In this document: one piece after another, positions 16,054 through 25,337 of the stretch | Position numbering within the stretch: the stretch's first letter is position 1 | Layout: the number at the start of each line of letters is the position of its first letter | Assembly (NCBI RefSeq): GCF_025685685.1 | Contig: NZ_JAGSYH010000002.1 | Location: 172,768 to 236,767, forward strand | Length of the DNA: 64,000 nt | Direction of reading: 5' to 3' | From: Acidicapsa dinghuensis | GTDB lineage: Bacteria; Acidobacteriota; Terriglobia; Terriglobales; Acidobacteriaceae | Position numbers and translations under genes: made by a program | The notes under the pieces: model-generated | The model's database searches: none | What the model was told of the DNA's origin: nothing | Seen by the model: the letters and a program-made list of their open reading frames with translations, nothing else

Positions 16054-18552
16054 TTGATTCAGGACACGCTGTCCAACCCTCCCGACTCTCAATATCGCTG
16101 GCTCGAACAGCAAGGCGAAGCCTTCGGTGCTCCAGGTATGGAGCCCCGTTGGACCTCCAGCGTCAAGGACGCCGTCGGCACCGCCTACTCTGCTTCCAGC
16201 CGCATCTGGTATACCGTTTCCCACGGCATCGTCAATGAGCTCTACCACCCCACCATTGACCACCCGCAGACCCGCGACGTGGAACTACTCATCACCGACG
16301 GCTCCAGCTTCGTCCATGAAGAAAAGCGCGATCTGATACACGACTTCGAATACATCCATCCTGACGCCCTCGGCGTCCGCTACTTCAACCGAGACCGTGA
16401 AGGCCGCTACCAGCTCGTCAAGGAAATCATCTGCGACCCCCATCACAGCGTCCTGCTCATGCATGTCCGCATAGAAGCTGGTCCGAACGGCAGTGAAGAA
16501 TTCCTCAACAGCCTCAAAATTTACGTCCTCTGCGCCCCACACATGGATGGCGGCGGCAGCGGCAACTCCGCCCGCGCTGTCGATGTGGCAGGTCTTAAAG
16601 TTCTCCTCGCCTGGAAGAACCGCTGGACCCTCGCGCTCTCCTCGGACTGCGGTTTCTCCCGCGTCTCCTGCGGTTTCGTCGGTTACTCCGACGGCTGGCG
16701 CGACCTGACCGACAATTTCTACATGGATTGGCAATTCGGCTCAGCTACCGGCGGCAATCTCGCCCTCACCGGCGAGCTTAACCTCCATGGCAGCCGCGAA
16801 TTCACTCTGGGCATAGGCATAGGAGACAGCTTCCATTCCGCTCTCTCCAAGACCATGAGCTCCCTCTCACAGCCCTTCCCGCAGCATGCCGCCCGCTTCC
16901 TCGAGCAGTGGCAACGCGCCGCCAGTCCTCAGGTGCTCGCCGCAAAATCCGGCGACGACGGCAAGCTTATGCAGACCAGCCACAACATCCTGCTCGCGCA
17001 TGAAGACAAGACCTACTCCGGCGCATTCGTCGCCTCCGCCTCCATCCCCTGGGGACAGGCCAAAGGCGACGACGACCTCGGCGGCTATCACCTTGTCTGG
17101 ACTCGCGACATGGTTCAGACCGCCAGCGCTTTGCTCGCCTGCGGTCGCGTCGACACAGCCCGCCGCGCCCTGGTTTATTTAGCCTGCACCCAGCGCCCCG
17201 ACGGCTCCTTCGCGCAGAACTTCTGGATCGATGGCCGTCCCTACTGGACCGGCGTTCAGCTCGACGAAGTCGCCTTCCCGCTCATTCTCACCTGGCGTAT
17301 CTGGAAGCTCGGTGGTCTCGGCAACTGGGACGTTTTCCCCTTCGTCGAGCGCGCCGCCGGATTCCTCGTCAGCCACGCTCCGATCACCCATCAGGAGCGC
17401 TGGGAAGAAAATTCAGGCTACTCACCCTCGACCCTCGCCGCTGTCATCGGCGGCCTCATCTGCGCCGCCGAAATCGCCCGCGACCATCAGGCCGTCGAGC
17501 TGGCCGAGTTCCTCGAGCAATACGCCGACTGGATCGAGCTGCACCTCGAAGACTGGACCGTAACCAACGACGGCGTCCTCCACCCCGACATCAAACGCCA
17601 TTACATGCGCATCCGGCCCCCGGAATCTGGCAACGCCATCATGCGCGAAGGTCCCGGCACCGAGAAGATCCGTCTCAACAACCGCCCGCCGGGCACCCGC
17701 AGCGAATTCGAAGCACGCGAAATCATCGATGGCGGCTTCCTCGAGCTGGTCCGCTATGGCATCCGGCGCGCCGATGATCCGCTCATGATCGACACCCTCA
17801 AGGTCGTCGATTCCGTCATCAAGCGCGATCTCCCCCAGGGCCCTGGCTGGCTCCGCTATAACTGGGACGGATATGGCGAAGGCGAGGGCGGCGAGCCTTT
17901 TCGCGGCTATGGCCAGGGCCGCGTCTGGCCACTACTCACCGGCGAACGCGCTCACTATGAGCTGGCCGCTGGCCAGGACGTCAGCAATCTCATCAAGACC
18001 TACGAGGGCTTCGCCACCGCCGGCAACATGCTCCCTGAGCAAGTGTGGGATCAGGCTGACCTTCCCGGCGACCGCCTCAAATTTGGTGGCCCGGGTGGCT
18101 CCGCCTGCCCGCTCGTCTGGGCTCACGCTGAATACCTCAAACTCCTCCGCTCCGCCGTCGATGGCCGGGTCTTCGATCGCATCGAGCCCGTCTATCGCCG
18201 CTACGGCCGCTCTCACTCTGCGCACGAGCACGCTAGGTCCCTGCACCACAGCCGCGCTCATGAGCACCTCATCGAGATGTTCAGCCTGCGCCGTCCCATC
18301 CAGACCATCACCCCCAACACCACGCTGCGCGTCCTCGATAGCAAGCGCTTTGTCCTCGTCTGGTCTGACAACGGCTGGCATACCACCAACTCCACCCAGA
18401 GCAGAAGCCTCGGCAGCTCCGGTTTTTCGGCTGACGTTCTTCCCTGCCAGCGCGAACTGCCCGCCACACTCTCTCTCACGCTCTACTGGCCGGAGGAAAA
18501 CCGCTGGCTAGGCCATAACCACGACCTGCGCATCGAGGAAATGGCCGAATGA
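16054..18552 (+). CDS. GH15 glucoamylase / glucodextranase-like enzyme
   Basis: 832 residues from a TTG at 16054 with GAAAGGA seven bases upstream; starting at ATG 15895 would add 53 residues. It has an N-terminal glucodextranase-type beta-sandwich (GAPGMEPRWTSSVKDAVGTAY), then the (alpha/alpha)6 barrel: AKGDDDLGGYHLVWTRDMV, WEENSGYSPSTLAA with the general-acid Glu, and NMLPEQVWD with the base Glu. A C-terminal beta domain follows. It releases glucose from non-reducing ends of alpha-1,4 glucans or dextrin-like substrates. No signal peptide is seen, so it may act on cytosolic or imported oligosaccharides. It precedes the transketolase-to-glucokinase block, which would use the glucose. Confidence 0.9.
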   Translation: MIQDTLSNPPDSQYRWLEQQGEAFGAPGMEPRWTSSVKDAVGTAYSASSRIWYTVSHGIVNELYHPTIDHPQTRDVELLITDGSSFVHEEKRDLIHDFEYIHPDALGVRYFNRDREGRYQLVKEIICDPHHSVLLMHVRIEAGPNGSEEFLNSLKIYVLCAPHMDGGGSGNSARAVDVAGLKVLLAWKNRWTLALSSDCGFSRVSCGFVGYSDGWRDLTDNFYMDWQFGSATGGNLALTGELNLHGSREFTLGIGIGDSFHSALSKTMSSLSQPFPQHAARFLEQWQRAASPQVLAAKSGDDGKLMQTSHNILLAHEDKTYSGAFVASASIPWGQAKGDDDLGGYHLVWTRDMVQTASALLACGRVDTARRALVYLACTQRPDGSFAQNFWIDGRPYWTGVQLDEVAFPLILTWRIWKLGGLGNWDVFPFVERAAGFLVSHAPITHQERWEENSGYSPSTLAAVIGGLICAAEIARDHQAVELAEFLEQYADWIELHLEDWTVTNDGVLHPDIKRHYMRIRPPESGNAIMREGPGTEKIRLNNRPPGTRSEFEAREIIDGGFLELVRYGIRRADDPLMIDTLKVVDSVIKRDLPQGPGWLRYNWDGYGEGEGGEPFRGYGQGRVWPLLTGERAHYELAAGQDVSNLIKTYEGFATAGNMLPEQVWDQADLPGDRLKFGGPGGSACPLVWAHAEYLKLLRSAVDGRVFDRIEPVYRRYGRSHSAHEHARSLHHSRAHEHLIEMFSLRRPIQTITPNTTLRVLDSKRFVLVWSDNGWHTTNSTQSRSLGSSGFSADVLPCQRELPATLSLTLYWPEENRWLGHNHDLRIEEMAE

Positions 18553-18573
18553 CCCCGCGGGCCTACAATAAAC

Positions 18574-18605
18574 AAGGCGGCTTATGCATTCGCCTTCATT
18601 TTTTA
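18574..18605 (+). terminator. Candidate terminator after the glucoamylase gene
   Basis: Arms AAGGCG (18574-18579) and CGCCTT (18591-18596) with an 11-base loop, followed by CATTTTTTA. The stem is short, so termination may be partial. Confidence 0.45.
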
Positions 18606-18706
18606 CCTCTGTTTCCACGCCGCAGATTCGGCGCCCGGCCCCGTAAAACTGCTATCGCGACCTCGAAAACGCCGCATCAGATAAACGAAAGGATGATCCA
18701 AACCCC

Positions 18707-20740
18707 ATGGCTGACGTAGCGACTGACTCCAAAGTCGATTCCAAGCTCGATCCCAAGGTTGATATTGACCAGCTCTCCATCGACACCCTGCGTATTCTCG
18801 CCGTCGATACCGTACAAAAGGCCAATAGCGGCCACCCCGGTGCGCCCCTCGGCTGCGCTCCCATCGGCTATCTGCTCTTCCACAAGCTCATGAAGCACAA
18901 CCCGGCCAACTCTCACTGGGCCGACCGCGACCGCTTCGTGCTCTCCAACGGCCACGCCTCCGCGCTCATTTACGGCCTGCTCTATCTCACCGGCTACAAG
19001 CTCTCGCTCGACGACCTCAAGGCCTTCCGCCAGTGGGAATCGAAGACCCCCGGCCATCCGGAATCAGGCCACACCGACGGAGTCGAAGTCACCACCGGCC
19101 CCCTCGGTCAGGGATTCGCCATGTCCGTCGGCCTTGCCGCTGCTGAAAAGCACTTGGCCGCCGTCTACAACAAGCCTGGCTACGAGATCGTCAATCACCA
19201 CACCTTCGGCATCTGCGGTGACGGCGACCTCATGGAAGGCATCTCTCACGAAGCCGCTTCGCTCGCCGGCACCCTCGGCCTCGGCAAGCTCATCTTCCTC
19301 TACGACGACAACCTCATCTCCCTCGACGGTCCCACCGAACTCAGCTTCACCGAGAACGTTTACGCCCGCTTCGAAGCCTACGGCTGGCAGGTTCTCCGCG
19401 TAGCCGATGGCAACGACCTCGCCGGGATCGAAGCCGCCATCGAAAAGGGTAAGGCCGAAACTTCAAAGCCCACCCTCATCGGCGTTCGCACTATCATCGG
19501 CTACGGCAGCCCCAAGGCCGGCACCAATAAGGTCCACGGCGAAGCGCTTGGTGCGGAAGCCGTCAAGGCCACCAAGAAGTTCTTCGGCTTCCCCGAAGAC
19601 CAGAGCTTCTACGTTCCTGATGAGGCCCTCGCCAACTGGCGTCAGGCTGTCACCAAAGGCACCGCCGAAGAAGCAGAGTGGAACAAGCTCTTCGCCGCCT
19701 ACAAGGCCGAATACCCCGAGCTCGCCGCCGAATTCGAGCGCACCTACCACGGTAAACGCAAAGACGGTTGGGAAAAGTCCATCCCCAGCTTCGCCACCAC
19801 CAAGGCCGTTGCCACCCGCAACGCCGGCCAGATCGTTATGAACGCCATCGAAAAGGACGTTCCTGAGCTCTTCGGCGGCGCGGCCGATCTCACCGCCTCC
19901 ACCAAGACCATCTTCAAAGACAGCGGCAATTTCCACATCGATCCAACCGGCCGCAACGTCTACTTCGGCGTCCGCGAATTCGCCATGTGCGCCGCCGTCA
20001 ACGGCATCGCCGCACACGGTGGCCTCTTGCCCTTCGGTTCCACCTTCTTCACCTTCACCGACTACTGCAAATCCGCTCTGCGCATGGCTGCCATCATGCA
20101 GACCCACGCGCTCTTCATCTTCACCCATGACTCTGTCGCTCTCGGCGAAGATGGTCCGACGCACCAGCCCATCGAACACCTGATGGCGCTCCGTGCGGTT
20201 CCTTTCCTCACCGACTTCCGTCCAGCCGACGCCAACGAAACCGCCGCTGCCTGGCGTCTCGCTGTTGAGCGCAACCACCCCTCGTTCATGGCTCTTTCCC
20301 GTCAGGATCTGCCCATTCTCGACCCCGCCACCATCGACACCTACGCCGGCGTCGGCAAGGGCGGCTACATCGTAAAGGAAGCCGAGAACCCCGACATCGT
20401 CCTGATTGCCACTGGCTCTGAAGTCTGGCTGGCCATCGACAGCGCCAAACTCCTCGCCGAATCCGGCATCAAGGCCCGCGTAGTCTCGCTCCCAAGCTGG
20501 AAGATCTTCGACGAACAGACACAGGCCTATCGCGACTCCATCCTCCTGCCCGGTGTGCCCAAGCTGGCCATCGAAGCAGGCGCAACCCTCGGTTGGTGGA
20601 AGTTCCTCGCCGGCGGCAAAGGCGATGTCATCGGCCTCGACCGCTTCGGCGCATCCGCCCCTGGCCCCATTGCAATGAAAGAACTCGGCTTCAACCCAGA
20701 AAACGTGGCCACCAAAGCAAAGGCTCTGCTCGGCAAGTAA
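18707..20740 (+). CDS. tkt: Transketolase
   Basis: 677 residues, full length. Signatures: [13 protein letters not shown] and [14 protein letters not shown] at the N-terminus; the thiamine-diphosphate motif [22 protein letters not shown] ending in YDDN; and [15 protein letters not shown] in the pyrimidine domain. It moves two-carbon units between pentose and hexose or triose phosphates in the non-oxidative pentose phosphate pathway. It is the first gene of a run with HAD, gnd, zwf, pgl and glk, and follows the glucoamylase by 154 bases. A 16-base-arm inverted repeat lies just after its stop. Confidence 0.95.
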   Translation: MADVATDSKVDSKLDPKVDIDQLSIDTLRILAVDTVQKANSGHPGAPLGCAPIGYLLFHKLMKHNPANSHWADRDRFVLSNGHASALIYGLLYLTGYKLSLDDLKAFRQWESKTPGHPESGHTDGVEVTTGPLGQGFAMSVGLAAAEKHLAAVYNKPGYEIVNHHTFGICGDGDLMEGISHEAASLAGTLGLGKLIFLYDDNLISLDGPTELSFTENVYARFEAYGWQVLRVADGNDLAGIEAAIEKGKAETSKPTLIGVRTIIGYGSPKAGTNKVHGEALGAEAVKATKKFFGFPEDQSFYVPDEALANWRQAVTKGTAEEAEWNKLFAAYKAEYPELAAEFERTYHGKRKDGWEKSIPSFATTKAVATRNAGQIVMNAIEKDVPELFGGAADLTASTKTIFKDSGNFHIDPTGRNVYFGVREFAMCAAVNGIAAHGGLLPFGSTFFTFTDYCKSALRMAAIMQTHALFIFTHDSVALGEDGPTHQPIEHLMALRAVPFLTDFRPADANETAAAWRLAVERNHPSFMALSRQDLPILDPATIDTYAGVGKGGYIVKEAENPDIVLIATGSEVWLAIDSAKLLAESGIKARVVSLPSWKIFDEQTQAYRDSILLPGVPKLAIEAGATLGWWKFLAGGKGDVIGLDRFGASAPGPIAMKELGFNPENVATKAKALLGK

Positions 20741-20753
20741 GAAACGGAAACGA

Positions 20754-20815
20754 GTGTGAGTGTGAAGTGTGAGCGTGAAAAGCAGCATACCTGCACTCAC
20801 ACTTCACACTCGCAC
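20754..20815. repeat. Inverted pair of CACACTTCACACTC repeats after tkt (copies 3 and 4)
   Basis: GAGTGTGAAGTGTGAG at 20758-20773 and its exact complement at 20796-20811 form a 16-base-arm stem with a 22-base loop. The flanks extend the family consensus. It may act as a transcript-end or stabilising structure, but it has no T-run. Confidence 0.75.
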
Positions 20816-20861
20816 TGCAACTCAAACTGATCCCCGATCTCCAGCGCAAAGGTTAGTCGCC

Positions 20862-21497
20862 ATGTCCTCTTCCCCAGGCAGCAACGGCCGCTCTTTCGAC
20901 GCCATCCTCTTCGACGTAGGCGGCGTCATGCTCACCAACGGCTGGGATCACAATGAGCGCAAGCTCCTGCTAGACCAGTTCAATCTCGATCGCGAAGCCT
21001 TTGAATCACGTCACGAAAAGCCTAACGACGCATGGGAGCGGGACCTCCTCACCATCGGCGGCTACCTCAAAGAAACCCTCTTCTATGAGCCACGCTCCTT
21101 CACCGAAACCGATTTCATTGAGGCAATGAAGGCAGTCTCGGTTCCTATTCCCACGACCGCTATACCTGTCGTCCGCGATCTTGCCGAATCCGGCAAGTAC
21201 CTCGTCGGCACTCTCAACAATGAGTCCCGCTACCTGCACGAATACCGCATGCGCAAGTACGGCATCGACCAGTATCTCGATGTACAGTTTTGCTCTGCTT
21301 TCCTCGGCATGCGTAAGCCCGACGCAGACATCTACCGCCGCGCTCTTGATATCCTCAGTCTCCCCGGCGACCGCGTCGTCTTCATCGACGACCGAGCCAA
21401 CAATGCAGCGGCAGCAGCAGCAGCAGGCATGCACGCGATCCGGTTTCAAGGCGAAGACAACCTTCGCGAAGATCTGCATCTGCTCGACATACTCTGA
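20862..21497 (+). CDS. HAD-superfamily hydrolase (subclass IA-like phosphatase)
   Basis: 211 residues from ATG 20862 behind AAAGG; the open frame continues upstream but that part is encoded by repeats and should not belong to the protein. Motif I is FDVGGVML, with Asp as nucleophile but Gly in place of the second Asp, as in YihX-type members (FDLGNV). Motif II is GTLNNES, motif III has the Lys in GMRKPDADIY, and motif IV is FIDDRANN. YihX dephosphorylates alpha-glucose-1-phosphate, which would fit a glucose cluster, but that is an analogy only. A cytosolic small-molecule phosphatase is the safe call. Confidence 0.85.
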   Translation: MSSSPGSNGRSFDAILFDVGGVMLTNGWDHNERKLLLDQFNLDREAFESRHEKPNDAWERDLLTIGGYLKETLFYEPRSFTETDFIEAMKAVSVPIPTTAIPVVRDLAESGKYLVGTLNNESRYLHEYRMRKYGIDQYLDVQFCSAFLGMRKPDADIYRRALDILSLPGDRVVFIDDRANNAAAAAAAGMHAIRFQGEDNLREDLHLLDIL

Positions 21498-21516
21498 AAA
21501 TCGAGCACCGTCGTTA

Positions 21517-21550
21517 ACTGATCTCTGACCCCTGAACTCTGAAACCTGAA
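21517..21550. repeat. CTGATCTCTGACCCCTGA repeat upstream of gnd
   Basis: Iterated CTGA units (TAACTGATCTCTGACCCC, then TGAACTCTGAAACCTGA) fill the short HAD-gnd gap just before the gnd ribosome site. Same family as 6151 and 12235. Confidence 0.6.
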
Positions 21551-21562
21551 AAGGAGCTTCAC

Positions 21563-22468
21563 ATGCAACTCGGACTTATCGGCCTCGGCAAAATGGGCGG
21601 CTTTATGGCGGAGCGTATCCGTCTCGGCGGCCATCAGGTAGTCGGCTTCGATTTTAACGCTGAGGCCGTCTCGAAACTCGCCGCCAGCGGCAACGTCGGC
21701 GCATCCAGCCTCGAAGACATGGTCTCCAAGCTCCAGGCGCCCCGCGCCGTCTGGATGATGGTTCCCTCCGGCAACCCCGTCGACGAAACCATCGCCAAGC
21801 TCGAAAAGCTTCTCTCACCCGGCGACATCATCATCGACGGCGGCAACTCCAACTACAAAGACACCCAGCGCCGTCACAAAGAAGTCTCCGCCAAGGGCTT
21901 CGCCTACGTCGATTGCGGCACCTCAGGCGGCGTCTGGGGCCTCAAAGAGGGCTACAGCATGATGATCGGCGGCGACAAAGAACCCGTCGAGCACCTGCGT
22001 CCCATCTGGGAAGCACTCGCTCCTGCGCCCGACAAAGGCTGGGGACACGTCGGCCCCTCCGGCGCAGGCCACTTCGTCAAGATGGTTCACAACGGCATCG
22101 AGTACGGCATGATGCAGGCCTACGCTGAAGGATTCTCCATCTTCCAGGCCAAGGAAGAGCTCAATCTCAACCTTCCCCAGATCTCGCGCATCTGGCAATA
22201 TGGCTCCGTCGTTCGCTCCTGGCTCCTCGACCTCACCGCCGACGCTCTCGAGAAGAATCCCACGCTCGAAGGCCTCGAAGCCTACGTTGTCGACTCCGGC
22301 GAAGGCCGCTGGACCGTCTTCGAGGCCATCGACCTCAACGTCTCCGCGCCGGTCATCACCGAGTCACTCATCCGGCGCATCCGCTCCCGTGAGCAGAACA
22401 ACTTCACCGACCGCATGCTCGCCATCCAGCGCAACGCCTTCGGCGGCCACGCAGTCAAAAAGGACTAG
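21563..22468 (+). CDS. gnd: 6-phosphogluconate dehydrogenase, short (decarboxylating) form
   Basis: 301 residues, the length of the short GndA-like branch rather than the 470-residue enzyme. Signatures: GLIGLGKMGGFMAERI (nucleotide binding), DGGNSNYKDT, GTSGGVWGLKEGYSMMIGG, and the catalytic Lys/Asn in HFVKMVHNGIEYGMMQAY. It oxidises and decarboxylates 6-phosphogluconate to ribulose-5-phosphate; the short branch often uses NAD+. A strong ribosome site (AAAAGGAG) precedes the ATG. It sits between the HAD gene (65 bases) and zwf, from which it is separated by 362 bases of dispersed palindromes. Confidence 0.93.
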   Translation: MQLGLIGLGKMGGFMAERIRLGGHQVVGFDFNAEAVSKLAASGNVGASSLEDMVSKLQAPRAVWMMVPSGNPVDETIAKLEKLLSPGDIIIDGGNSNYKDTQRRHKEVSAKGFAYVDCGTSGGVWGLKEGYSMMIGGDKEPVEHLRPIWEALAPAPDKGWGHVGPSGAGHFVKMVHNGIEYGMMQAYAEGFSIFQAKEELNLNLPQISRIWQYGSVVRSWLLDLTADALEKNPTLEGLEAYVVDSGEGRWTVFEAIDLNVSAPVITESLIRRIRSREQNNFTDRMLAIQRNAFGGHAVKKD

Positions 22469-22830
22469 TATTTCAATTGCCTTTCCGGAGGAAGCAGGGG
22501 GCTTCAGCCCCCTGAAATCCCGCCCGAAAAATCCTGGCCTTTAGGCCCGGCTTAACACACACTCGAAATTGCTGAAAATCCACGTATGCTGAAAAATCCG
22601 CTGTTTTGAAAGGGCACGAGTTTACTCGTGCCGTAAAGCAGCAAATGAAACGCGGCTTTAGCCGCTGAGGGATGCTTCTTCAGGCAGAAGCTGTAATTGG
22701 AACGTTCTCAGTTACCGAGTACCCCGCATCTTGATTTTGAGATGTGGGACTTCGCCGCAACCACCTCACGCCTCCCAGCATCTTGCTAGGAGCTAGAAGC
22801 TAGCAGCTACAGGCTGCACACGAGGCAATC
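22469..22830. repeat. Cluster of dispersed palindromes between gnd and zwf
   Basis: No gene fits this 362-base gap. It holds at least five hairpins: 22495-22514 (CAGGGGGCT, TC, AGCCCCCTG), 22534-22551 (imperfect, core GGCC-TTTA-GGCC), 22613-22632 (GGCACGAG, TTTA, CTCGTGCC), 22652-22665 (GCGGCT, TT, AGCCGC) and 22723-22748 (CCCGCATCT and AGATGTGGG around an 8-base loop). The first four share a TTTA/TTCA-type apex. At 22786-22810 there are direct AGCTAG/AAGCTAG/CAGCTA units just upstream of zwf. Confidence 0.7.
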
Positions 22831-24375
22831 ATGGCCACCGCCGAACTGACCATCAATCCTGAAGATCTCTCCCAGGTTCCCCCCAGCAATCTCCGCATCC
22901 CCGAGCCAACCGTCGTCGTCATCTTCGGTGCCTCCGGCGACCTCACCAAGCGCAAGCTCCTGCCCGCGCTCTTTCATCTGGAGCAGGCTGGCCTTCTGCC
23001 AAAGGAATTCGCCATCGTCGGCGTTGCCCGCCGTCCTCTCGGCAACGAGTTCGCCGAAGACATGCGCAACGGTATCGTCGAGTTCGGTAGCGTTCCGGCC
23101 ACCGATGCAAAGCTCGAAGAGTTCGCCAAAAAGATCCACTACTTCGCCATGAATTTTGATGACGCCGCGGCCTACAGCCGCCTCAAGACCGAGCTCGACA
23201 GCGTCGCCAAACAGCACGGCATCGGCGGTAACCGCCTCTTCTATCTCTCCGTCGCCCCTGAATATTTCACCGAGATCATCTCCAACCTCGGCGCGCAGAA
23301 CATGGCGAAACCCACGGATGGCTCCGTCCGCGCTGTCATCGAAAAGCCCTTCGGCCACGACCTCGAATCCGCCAAAGAGCTCAATCGCCACGTCAACTCA
23401 GTCTTCGCCGAGCGCCAGATCTTCCGCATTGATCACTACCTCGGCAAAGAGACCGTCCAGAACATCCTCGTCTTCCGCTTCGCCAACGGCATCTTCGAGC
23501 CGGTCTGGAACCGCAACTTCATCGACAACGTCCAGATCACCGCCGCCGAAACCCTCGGCGTCGAAGGCCGCGGTCCCTTCTACGAAAAAGCCGGCGCACT
23601 CCGCGACGTAGTCCAGAACCACGTCATGGAGCTGCTCTCCTTCGTAGCGATGGAACCGCCCATGTCCTTCGAGTCGCAATCAGTCCGCCTCGAAAAGCTC
23701 AAGGTCTGGCAATCCATTCCGCCCATCGCCATGGAAAACATAGTCCGTGGCCAATACGGCCCAGGCTCTATCAAGGGTGAAGCTGTCCCCGGCTACCGCC
23801 AGGAAGACCGCGTTGATCCCAATTCCCAGACCGAGACCTACGCCGCGCTCAAGCTCGGCATCGACAACTGGCGCTGGGCCGGAGTTCCCTTCTACATCCG
23901 CGCCGGCAAGCGCCTCGCCAAGCGCGTCACCGAAATCACCGTCCAGTTCAAACAACCGCCGATGCTCATCTTCAACCGCGGCGGTGTAGGCGACTGCGGG
24001 CCCATCCAGCCCAACGTCATCACCATCCGCATCCAGCCAGACGAAGGCATCAGTCTCCGCTTCGGCGCAAAGGTGCCCAGCACGCAATCCATGGCCGTCT
24101 GCCCAGTCACCATGGATTTCGACTACGCCAAGGCATTCGGCAAATCTACCGCCAACGGCTATGAGCGCCTGCTACTCGACGCCATGCTCGGCGACCAGAC
24201 CCTCTTCGCCCACCGCGACGGCGTAGAAACCACCTGGGCTCTCTACACTCCAGTCCTCGACGCCTGGGCCAACAAAAAACCCCAGACTTTCCCCAACTAC
24301 GTCGCCGGCAGCTGGGGCCCAGACTGCGCCGACGAGCTGCTAGCCAAAGACGGCTACACCTGGCGCAAACTCTAA
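22831..24375 (+). CDS. zwf: Glucose-6-phosphate 1-dehydrogenase
   Basis: 514 residues, normal length. The cofactor motif is [21 protein letters not shown]; the active-site peptide [19 protein letters not shown] carries the substrate-binding His and Lys; [15 protein letters not shown] is the other conserved block. It oxidises glucose-6-phosphate to 6-phosphogluconolactone, reducing NADP+ (or NAD+). Together with pgl and gnd downstream and upstream it completes the oxidative branch. No ribosome site is very strong (ACGAGG, 9 bases before the ATG). Confidence 0.95.
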   Translation: MATAELTINPEDLSQVPPSNLRIPEPTVVVIFGASGDLTKRKLLPALFHLEQAGLLPKEFAIVGVARRPLGNEFAEDMRNGIVEFGSVPATDAKLEEFAKKIHYFAMNFDDAAAYSRLKTELDSVAKQHGIGGNRLFYLSVAPEYFTEIISNLGAQNMAKPTDGSVRAVIEKPFGHDLESAKELNRHVNSVFAERQIFRIDHYLGKETVQNILVFRFANGIFEPVWNRNFIDNVQITAAETLGVEGRGPFYEKAGALRDVVQNHVMELLSFVAMEPPMSFESQSVRLEKLKVWQSIPPIAMENIVRGQYGPGSIKGEAVPGYRQEDRVDPNSQTETYAALKLGIDNWRWAGVPFYIRAGKRLAKRVTEITVQFKQPPMLIFNRGGVGDCGPIQPNVITIRIQPDEGISLRFGAKVPSTQSMAVCPVTMDFDYAKAFGKSTANGYERLLLDAMLGDQTLFAHRDGVETTWALYTPVLDAWANKKPQTFPNYVAGSWGPDCADELLAKDGYTWRKL

Positions 24376-24405
24376 CCGAGTGTGAGTGTGTAAGTGTGGG
24401 TGTGA
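24376..24405 (-). repeat. GAGTGTGAGTGTG repeat copy 5 (after zwf)
   Basis: CCGAGTGTGAGTGTG continuing to about 24405, immediately after the zwf stop. It is the near-complement (one inserted T, one A-to-G) of the copy at 24492-24519, so the two could pair across about 86 bases. Confidence 0.75.
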
Positions 24406-24491
24406 TTTCGAACCTTTCGCCTCAACAACAAGATTTACCCTGATTGGGATCTATCGTTAGGACAACATCTTCGGACCTTAACAGCGGGCTC

Positions 24492-24519
24492 CACACTCAC
24501 ACTTCACACTCACACTCGG
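24492..24519 (+). repeat. CACACTCACACTTCACACT repeat copy 6 (before pgl)
   Basis: The clean 28-base copy of the family lies just upstream of the pgl ribosome site (TTAGGAG) and is the inverted partner of the copy that follows zwf. Confidence 0.8.
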
Positions 24520-24539
24520 AATTGTTAGGAGCGCCACTC

Positions 24540-25337
24540 ATGTCATCGAATCTCCGCATCAACTACACCATCGACCCCGACCCCGCCGCCTTGGCCCTGC
24601 GCGCGGCGCATCACATGCTCGAGCTCGCCGAAGAAGCCGTAGAAGCCCGCGGTCGATGTCGCATCGCCATCTCCGGCGGATCGACCCCAAAGGCTACCTT
24701 CCGCATCCTTGCTGACCCCGCGCAGCCCTTCGTCTCCCGTATGCCCTGGTCGCAGATCGAGCTCTTCTTCGTCGACGAGCGCACCGTCCCGCCCGACCAC
24801 CCTGACTCCAACTACCGCATGACCAAAGAGGCTCTGCTCGATCACGTTCCCATCCGCCCCGAGCAGGTACATCGCATGCAGGGTGAACTCGAGCCAGAAG
24901 TCGCTGCCGCCGAATACGAATTCGACCTCCGCCGCACCTTCCGTCTCGAAGGCGCCGAGTCCCCGCGCTTCGATATCCTCACCCTCGGCATGGGCCCAGA
25001 CGGCCATTGCGCCTCGCTCTTCCCCCATACTGAAGCCCTCCATGAAATCGGCCGCCTCGTCGCCGCCAACCATGTGCCGCAAATGAATACCTGGCGTATC
25101 ACCCTCACTTGGCCCGTCATCAACCACGCCCGCGAAGTCTTCTTCTTGATCGCCGGAGCCGACAAAGCCGACCGCGCCAAGCAGGTCTTCACCGGCCCCA
25201 AAGACGTCGAAACCCTGCCTTCTCAACTCATCTGGCCCGCAAGCGGTATACTCACTTTGCTAATGGATAAGGCCGCCGCCGCCGAATTACCCCCAACTGG
25301 CGCAGACGGAAAGGGCCATTTGGAGAGAGCTCGATGA
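24540..25337 (+). CDS. pgl: 6-phosphogluconolactonase (DevB/SOL type)
   Basis: 265 residues from ATG 24540 behind TTAGGAG; earlier starts read through a repeat. Signatures: ISGGSTPKATFRIL, FFVDERTVPPDHPDSNYRM, and LGMGPDGHCASLFPH. It hydrolyses 6-phosphogluconolactone to 6-phosphogluconate, the step between zwf and gnd. Its stop overlaps the glk start (ATGA, 4 bases), so the two are probably translationally coupled. A second, unrelated lactonase of YbhE type is encoded at 62343, but that one has an export signal. Confidence 0.93.
   Translation: MSSNLRINYTIDPDPAALALRAAHHMLELAEEAVEARGRCRIAISGGSTPKATFRILADPAQPFVSRMPWSQIELFFVDERTVPPDHPDSNYRMTKEALLDHVPIRPEQVHRMQGELEPEVAAAEYEFDLRRTFRLEGAESPRFDILTLGMGPDGHCASLFPHTEALHEIGRLVAANHVPQMNTWRITLTWPVINHAREVFFLIAGADKADRAKQVFTGPKDVETLPSQLIWPASGILTLLMDKAAAAELPPTGADGKGHLERAR

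Noticed and set aside
20769..20861. N-terminal extension of the HAD phosphatase
   Set aside because: The extra residues are encoded by the CACACTTCACACTC repeat and precede the real ribosome site at about 20848.
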